Shown here in pieces: positions 59,962 to 64,000 of a stretch of DNA of 64,000 nucleotides (within the stretch, counting starts at the first letter, position 1; each line of letters starts with the position of its first letter). The position numbers were made by a program, and so were the translations under genes. The notes beneath the pieces were generated by a model, which saw only the letters and a list, made by a program, of their open reading frames with translations, was not told where the DNA came from and searched no databases. Source of the stretch: Sphingomonas phyllosphaerae (lineage in GTDB: Bacteria > Pseudomonadota > Alphaproteobacteria > Sphingomonadales > Sphingomonadaceae); the NCBI RefSeq assembly GCF_029623345.1, contig NZ_JAPYKH010000003.1, positions 62,001 through 126,000 of the forward strand. The letters run 5' to 3'.

Positions 59962-60429
59962 ATGGCACATCGTCACCACGAACCCGAGGGCGCGGACCTG
60001 CTGGCCGCCGCGCGCAGCACGCTCGAGCGCTCGGGCGAGCAGTGGACCGCGATGCGCGAGAGCGTCTACGCGGCGCTGAGCGGCTTTTCCAAGCCCGCCT
60101 CGGCCTATGACATCGCCGAAGAGGTGTCGCGTACGCAGGGGCGGCGGATCGCGGCCAACAGCGTGTACCGCATCCTCGACCTGTTCGTCGCGGCCAACCT
60201 GGCGCAGCGAGTCGAGAGCGCCAACGCCTATGTCGCCAACGCGCACCCGGGTTGCCGCCACGATTGTATCTTCCTGGTGTGCGACGGCTGCGGCGTCACC
60301 ACCCACCTGGACGACGACTCGCTCACGCGCGGGCTGCGCGACGCCGCCGCTGCCGCGGGCTTCGCCGCGGAGCGGCCGGTGATCGAGCTGCGCGGCCGCT
60401 GCGGCGACTGTGCCGCCGCCACGCACTGA
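59962..60429 (+). CDS. zur: Fur family transcriptional regulator (Zur-like)
   Basis: A 155-residue zinc-dependent repressor of the Fur family. The N-terminal winged-helix domain includes TAMRESVYAALSGFSKPASAYDI and the recognition helix region IAANSVYRILDLFV. The structural zinc cysteines are Cys107/Cys110 (CDGC) and Cys147/Cys150 (CGDC). The histidine-rich N-terminus (MAHRHHEP) and the AHPGCRHDCIFLVC segment fit Zur rather than Fur or PerR. The merC neighbour and a candidate operator upstream support zinc control, with autoregulation of the pair. Confidence 0.82.
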   Translation: MAHRHHEPEGADLLAAARSTLERSGEQWTAMRESVYAALSGFSKPASAYDIAEEVSRTQGRRIAANSVYRILDLFVAANLAQRVESANAYVANAHPGCRHDCIFLVCDGCGVTTHLDDDSLTRGLRDAAAAAGFAAERPVIELRGRCGDCAAATH

Positions 60430-60481
60430 ACCGCCAAATCCGGTAATCGACAGGCTGATGTCGCTCAGCTATTCCGCGTAG

Positions 60482-62401
60482 ATGGCTGATGCCCCCGATA
60501 CTCCGCTGCTCAACATGGTCGAGACGCCCGACGCGCTCCGCACCCTGAAGCCCGACCAGCTCCGCCAGCTTGCCGACGAGCTGCGCCAGGAGACGATCTC
60601 CGCCGTGGGCCATACCGGTGGCCATCTCGGCTCCGGGCTGGGCGTGGTCGAGCTCACCGTGGCGATCCACTATGTCTTCGACACGCCGCGCGACCGGCTG
60701 ATCTGGGACGTCGGCCACCAATGCTATCCGCACAAGATCCTGACCGGCCGGCGCGACCGCATCCGCACGCTGCGGCAGGGCGGGGGGCTCTCGGGCTTCA
60801 CCAAGCGCAGCGAAAGCGAATATGACCCGTTCGGCGCGGCGCACAGCTCCACCTCGATCTCGGCCGCGCTCGGCTTTGCCACCGCCAACAAGCTGACCGG
60901 CGCGCCAGGCAAGGCGATTGCCGTGATCGGCGACGGCGCGATGTCGGCCGGGATGGCCTATGAGGCGATGAACAACGCCGAGACCGCGGGCAACCGGCTG
61001 GTCGTGATCCTCAACGACAACGACATGTCGATCGCGCCGCCGGTCGGCGGGCTGTCGGCCTATCTCTCGCGCATGGTGTCGAGTCGCGAGTTCCTCAGCG
61101 TCCGCGAGCTGGCCAAGCGGCTGGCGCGCCGGCTGCCGCGGCCGTTCCACACCTCGCTGCGCAAGACCGACGAATATGCCCGCGGCATGACGATGGGCGG
61201 CACGTTGTTCGAGGAGCTGGGCTTCTATTACGTCGGGCCGATCGACGGCCATAACCTCGACCATCTCATTCCCGTGCTGGAGAATGTGCGCGACGCGGCG
61301 GAGGGGCCGATCCTCGTCCATGTCGTGACCAAGAAGGGCAAGGGCTACGCTCCCGCCGAGAAGGCGGCCGACAAATACCACGGCGTGCAGAAGTTTGACG
61401 TGATCACCGGCACCCAGGCCAAGGCGCCGCCGGGGCCACCGGCCTATCAGAACGTCTTCGGCCAGGTGCTCAGCGCCGCCGCGGACAAGGATCCGCGGAT
61501 CTGCGCGATCACCGCGGCGATGCCCTCGGGCACCGGGCTGGACCTGTTCGCCAATGCGCACCCGGAGCGCTTCTTCGACGTCGGCATCGCCGAGCAGCAT
61601 GCGGTGACCTTCGCCGCCGGCCTCGCCGCGCAGGGGATGCGGCCGTTCTGCGCGATCTACTCGACCTTCCTGCAGCGCGCCTACGACCAGGTGGTGCACG
61701 ACGTCGCGATCCAGAACCTGCCGGTGCGCTTCGCGATCGACCGCGCCGGGCTGGTCGGTGCCGACGGCGCGACCCACGCGGGCAGCTTTGACGTCACCTA
61801 TCTCGCGACGCTGCCCAACATGGTGGTGATGGCGGCGGCGGACGAGGCCGAGCTGGCGCATATGGTGCAGACCTGCGTCGAGCATGATTCGGGCCCGATC
61901 GCGGTGCGCTACCCGCGCGGCAACGGCACCGGCGTGGCGCTTCCCGCCGAGCCGACCGCACTCGAGATCGGCAAGGGCCGGATCGTGCGCGAGGGCAAGA
62001 AGGTGGCGATCCTGTCGCTCGGCACCCGACTGGGCGAGGCGCTCAAGGCGGCCGACGCGCTCGACGCCAAGGGCCTGTCCACCACGGTGGCCGACCTTCG
62101 CTTCGCCAAGCCGCTCGACGAGGCGCTGATCCGCCGCCTGCTCACCTCGCACGAGGTGGCGGTGACGATCGAGGAGGGCGCGATCGGCGGCCTCGGCGCG
62201 CATGTGCTGACGCTCGCCTCCGACGAGGGGCTGACCGACGCCGGCCTGCGCATCCGCACGATGCGGCTGCCCGACCTGTTCCAGGACCAGGACAAGCCCG
62301 ACGTGCAATACGCCGAGGCGGGGCTCGACGCCGACGCGATCGTCCGCACCGTGCTCACCGCGCTGCGCTACAACGAGGCGGGCGCGATCGCGCGCGCCTG
62401 A
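60482..62401 (+). CDS. dxs: 1-deoxy-D-xylulose-5-phosphate synthase
   Basis: A 639-residue thiamine-diphosphate enzyme condensing pyruvate and glyceraldehyde-3-phosphate, the first step of the MEP isoprenoid pathway. [15 protein letters not shown] (about 41-55) is the active-site start. [18 protein letters not shown] (about 150-167) followed by [10 protein letters not shown] is the TPP motif. [18 protein letters not shown] holds the catalytic Glu, and the C-terminal transketolase-like domain ends in [12 protein letters not shown]. The length is typical (about 620-640). It feeds both the ubiquinone prenyl synthase and the lipid carriers of the EPS locus. Confidence 0.95.
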   Translation: MADAPDTPLLNMVETPDALRTLKPDQLRQLADELRQETISAVGHTGGHLGSGLGVVELTVAIHYVFDTPRDRLIWDVGHQCYPHKILTGRRDRIRTLRQGGGLSGFTKRSESEYDPFGAAHSSTSISAALGFATANKLTGAPGKAIAVIGDGAMSAGMAYEAMNNAETAGNRLVVILNDNDMSIAPPVGGLSAYLSRMVSSREFLSVRELAKRLARRLPRPFHTSLRKTDEYARGMTMGGTLFEELGFYYVGPIDGHNLDHLIPVLENVRDAAEGPILVHVVTKKGKGYAPAEKAADKYHGVQKFDVITGTQAKAPPGPPAYQNVFGQVLSAAADKDPRICAITAAMPSGTGLDLFANAHPERFFDVGIAEQHAVTFAAGLAAQGMRPFCAIYSTFLQRAYDQVVHDVAIQNLPVRFAIDRAGLVGADGATHAGSFDVTYLATLPNMVVMAAADEAELAHMVQTCVEHDSGPIAVRYPRGNGTGVALPAEPTALEIGKGRIVREGKKVAILSLGTRLGEALKAADALDAKGLSTTVADLRFAKPLDEALIRRLLTSHEVAVTIEEGAIGGLGAHVLTLASDEGLTDAGLRIRTMRLPDLFQDQDKPDVQYAEAGLDADAIVRTVLTALRYNEAGAIARA

Positions 62402-62408
62402 CGCGGGC

Positions 62409-62813
62409 GTGACCGGCTGGGAGAAGGTCGGCGCGCTCACCGCGCTGTACGTGATCGGCGCGCTCTGGGTTAATTGGCTGATGGTGCGGCGCGTGCGCGG
62501 GGCGGTGGCGGTGCGTGCGGCCTGGACCGCGGCGGACTTCGACGCCTGCTTCGCGGAGCTTGACCCGCGCGTTGCGCTCGCGGTGCGGGATGCGTTGGCG
62601 CCGTTTTATGGCGAGGGCGTGGTGCCGCGACCGGAAGACACGCTGCGCCGCTTCCTCAAGCTTGACCGGGGTGAGGTGGAGGACGTGGCGCTCGACGCGG
62701 GGGCGCGGCTCGGACTTACGGCGGCGGCGGAGCGGGAGGCGCTGCTCGTGGCGGACCTGCCCGATGTGGCCGCGCTGGTGCGGTACCTGGGAGAGAGGGT
62801 GAGGCAATCCTAG
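62409..62813 (+). CDS. Hypothetical membrane-anchored protein
   Basis: A 134-residue protein with one N-terminal transmembrane helix (VGALTALYVIGALWVNWLMV, about 7-26) and a soluble helical remainder (AADFDACFAELDPRVALAVRD, then RFLKLDRGEVEDVAL). No domain is recognised. The ring of acidic residues after the helix suggests the soluble part is cytoplasmic. It starts with GTG seven bases after dxs and is likely cotranscribed with it. Its codon use is native. Confidence 0.7.
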   Translation: MTGWEKVGALTALYVIGALWVNWLMVRRVRGAVAVRAAWTAADFDACFAELDPRVALAVRDALAPFYGEGVVPRPEDTLRRFLKLDRGEVEDVALDAGARLGLTAAAEREALLVADLPDVAALVRYLGERVRQS

Positions 62814-63077
62814 ATCGTCCCCGCAAGCCGGGAAGACTGTAGCGTCACGCCACCTTAGCGACTCGCTCGCCGCAACCCGTTGTGCATCCACGCATTCTGC
62901 TTTCTGTGCCGCGTGAATGTTGAGAAAGTTGAGTCGCTGGAGCAGCACGACTCAACATTCGCGGCGGTCGGGCGAACGCGCGCGCTATATCAACGGTGAG
63001 AAAGAGCGGCGCGATCTTCACACATCCTCGCTTGTGTAGGACAGACGAGGCTTGCCAAGCGCCCGTCGTCGCTTTAT

Positions 63078-63095
63078 CGTTTAACGCGTTAAACG
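63078..63095. promoter_or_regulatory. Perfect 18-bp palindrome: toxin-antitoxin operator
   Basis: CGTTTAACGCGTTAAACG is its own reverse complement across all 18 bases. It ends at the first base of the GGAGG ribosome-binding site (63095-63099) of the antitoxin. Such placement would let the ribbon-helix-helix antitoxin block its own transcription. It is AT-richer than the surrounding DNA. Confidence 0.75.
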
Positions 63096-63104
63096 GAGGT
63101 GCTG

Positions 63105-63341
63105 TTGCTCGGCGTCAGGCTCGACACGGAACTGGAGGAGCGGCTCGCCGCGGTCGCGCGTACCCAGGGTCGCAGCAAGAGCGACATCGCGCGCGAGGCG
63201 GTGCGGCGCTATGTCGAACTGCACGACGAGGCGTTCCGGCGCGAGGCGCGGCGCCAGTCGCAGCGCGCGTCGCGCCGCGACACGCAGCAGGATTATGCCT
63301 TCTGGGAGACGATCGAGGCGGAGGACTCGGCATGGCGGTGA
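63105..63341 (+). CDS. Ribbon-helix-helix antitoxin (CopG/Arc type)
   Basis: A 78-residue protein. The N-terminal ribbon-helix-helix is LLGVRLDTELEERLAAVART (about 1-20), followed by QGRSKSDIAREAVRRYVEL. The Arg- and Gln-rich C-terminus (RREARRQSQRASRRDTQQD) and the AFWETIEAED end form the toxin-neutralising part. The start is a TTG at 63105: the ribosome-binding site GGAGG (63095-63099) would overlap the in-frame GTG at 63099, so TTG is favoured. It is directly behind the palindrome and overlaps the toxin gene by ten bases. Confidence 0.82.
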   Translation: MLGVRLDTELEERLAAVARTQGRSKSDIAREAVRRYVELHDEAFRREARRQSQRASRRDTQQDYAFWETIEAEDSAWR

Positions 63342-63712
63342 CGCTGGCCGAGCAGGCGACCGGTGCGGTCGACACCGCGCCGGCGATCACGCACGGCGCC
63401 ATCGTCGAGCTCGCCGCGCCCGTGGATGCGGCCGGCGGCCCGCGCGTGTGCGTCGTGGTTCAAGCCGACCTGTTCAACGAGACGCATGCGACCGTCACGC
63501 TCTGCCCGCTCACCGCGGTGGTCGGCGGCGAGTCGCTGTTCCGGGTCGCCATCTCGCCGCAGGAGCATACCGGGCTGACGGTCGAGTGCGAGGTGCAGGT
63601 GGATCGCATCACCTCGGTGCGGCGCCATCGCATCGTCAAGGTGATCGGCCATGCCTCGGCGACCCGCATGGAGCAGGTCGATCAGGCGTTGCGCCGCTGG
63701 TTAGCGCTTTAA
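63332..63712 (+). CDS. MazF/PemK-family toxin
   Basis: A 126-residue ribonuclease-type toxin of the CcdB/MazF fold. Residues about 20-75 carry the family signature: HGAIVELAAPVDAAGGPRVC, VVVQADLFN and VTLCPLTAV. The C-terminal half gives ECEVQVDRITSVRRHRIVKV, corresponding to the MazF KTDQIRTVDKxRL region. Free toxin is expected to cut mRNA at short motifs, and the antitoxin encoded just upstream neutralises it. The ATG at 63332 lies inside the end of the antitoxin gene, so translation is coupled. N-terminal residues 1-20 are an extension beyond the usual MazF start. Confidence 0.85.
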   Translation: MAVTLAEQATGAVDTAPAITHGAIVELAAPVDAAGGPRVCVVVQADLFNETHATVTLCPLTAVVGGESLFRVAISPQEHTGLTVECEVQVDRITSVRRHRIVKVIGHASATRMEQVDQALRRWLAL

Positions 63713-63735
63713 GTACAACTGGATAGGGACGGAAT

Positions 63736-64000
63736 ATGACCCCGATCGTGAAGTCCATCCTCGACAAGTACGAGGCCACCAGCCCGGCGATCAAAGCCAA
63801 TCTCGCGCGCATCCTGATGCATGGCAAGCTGGGCGGCACGGGCAAGCTGATCATCCTGCCGGTCGATCAGGGCTTCGAGCACGGCCCGGCGCGCAGCTTC
63901 GCGGTCAACCCGCCGGCGTACGACCCGCACTATCACTATCAGCTCGCGATCGACGCCGGCCTGTCGGCCTATGCCGCGCCGCTCGGTTGGCTCGAGGCGG
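63736..64000 (+). CDS. fbaB: Class I fructose-bisphosphate aldolase (FbaB/DhnA type), partial
   Basis: The first 88 residues of a class I aldolase of the DhnA/FbaB type, which cleaves fructose-1,6-bisphosphate in glycolysis and gluconeogenesis through a Schiff base. GKLIILPVDQGFEHGPARSF (about 36-55) and NPPAYDPHYHYQLAIDAGLS are the conserved FbaB segments. The catalytic lysine lies beyond the window edge. The ATG at 63736 follows GGACGGAAT; the gene begins 23 bases after the toxin stop, but functional linkage is not expected. Confidence 0.85.
   Translation, partial: MTPIVKSILDKYEATSPAIKANLARILMHGKLGGTGKLIILPVDQGFEHGPARSFAVNPPAYDPHYHYQLAIDAGLSAYAAPLGWLEA

Noticed and set aside
60323..62440. 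705-codon minus-strand frame opposite zur and dxs
   Set aside because: It is antisense to two clearly identified genes and spans their gap without any motif of its own.

Overview
The window is a GC-rich (about 70%) alphaproteobacterial chromosome segment, most likely from Sphingomonas or a close relative. The evidence is a PhoK-type alkaline phosphatase, a general-stress (EcfG-type) promoter motif, an alphaproteobacterial-style Fur/Zur regulator, and a large exopolysaccharide (EPS) locus. Coding density is high. Many genes are chained by 4-base ATGA/GTGA overlaps, so GTG starts are common. I see no phage, no insertion sequence, no CRISPR array and no rRNA. There are two tRNA genes, Ala(CGC) and Glu(TTC).

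Layout. Positions 1-26.6 kb are mostly housekeeping and accessory genes: the end of a CpaA-type prepilin peptidase, a hydrolase/FAD-oxidoreductase pair, a decayed cutA pseudogene with a REP-like inverted repeat, phoK divergent from a DsbD-like protein, and a circularly permuted ATP-grasp / alpha-E / transglutaminase-like operon. These are followed by RNA 2',3'-phosphodiesterase, a Bax-inhibitor-1 protein, an intact transglutaminase, a small acidic protein behind a general-stress promoter motif, an orphan barstar, extensin-like and NUDIX genes, a Tyr/Gly/Arg/Asp-rich DUF2171 protein, a chemoreceptor, a zinc metallopeptidase, 3-hydroxybutyrate dehydrogenase, a CDF cation exporter, a GAF protein, chorismate mutase and a long-chain polyprenyl diphosphate synthase.

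Positions 26.6-57.1 kb hold a surface-polysaccharide locus in five transcription blocks. It has a flippase, at least four family-4-like glycosyltransferases, a GT-C membrane glycosyltransferase, a HAD-UbiA fusion with an EmrE-like protein and an epimerase, an acyltransferase, an O-antigen ligase/polymerase and a pectate-lyase-fold protein. It also has a 1508-residue RTX protein with two blocks of seven repeats, a Wza-like exporter with an outer-membrane barrel, a sulfotransferase, a FlaA1/PglF-type dehydratase, a DegT aminotransferase and a PglC-like phosphoglycosyl transferase. A tightly coupled formyltransferase / PIG-L deacetylase / ATP-grasp / HAD block ends the locus. Together these predict a lipid-linked, amino-sugar-containing, possibly sulfated and formylated polymer. 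No Wzc-type co-polymerase kinase is present in the window.

Positions 57.1-64 kb return to core genes: tRNA-Glu, recJ, merC-zur with a candidate operator, dxs, a MazF-like toxin-antitoxin pair behind a perfect 18-bp palindrome, and the start of a class I fructose-bisphosphate aldolase. All functional calls rest on reading the sequence and remembered family motifs; no database search was possible.
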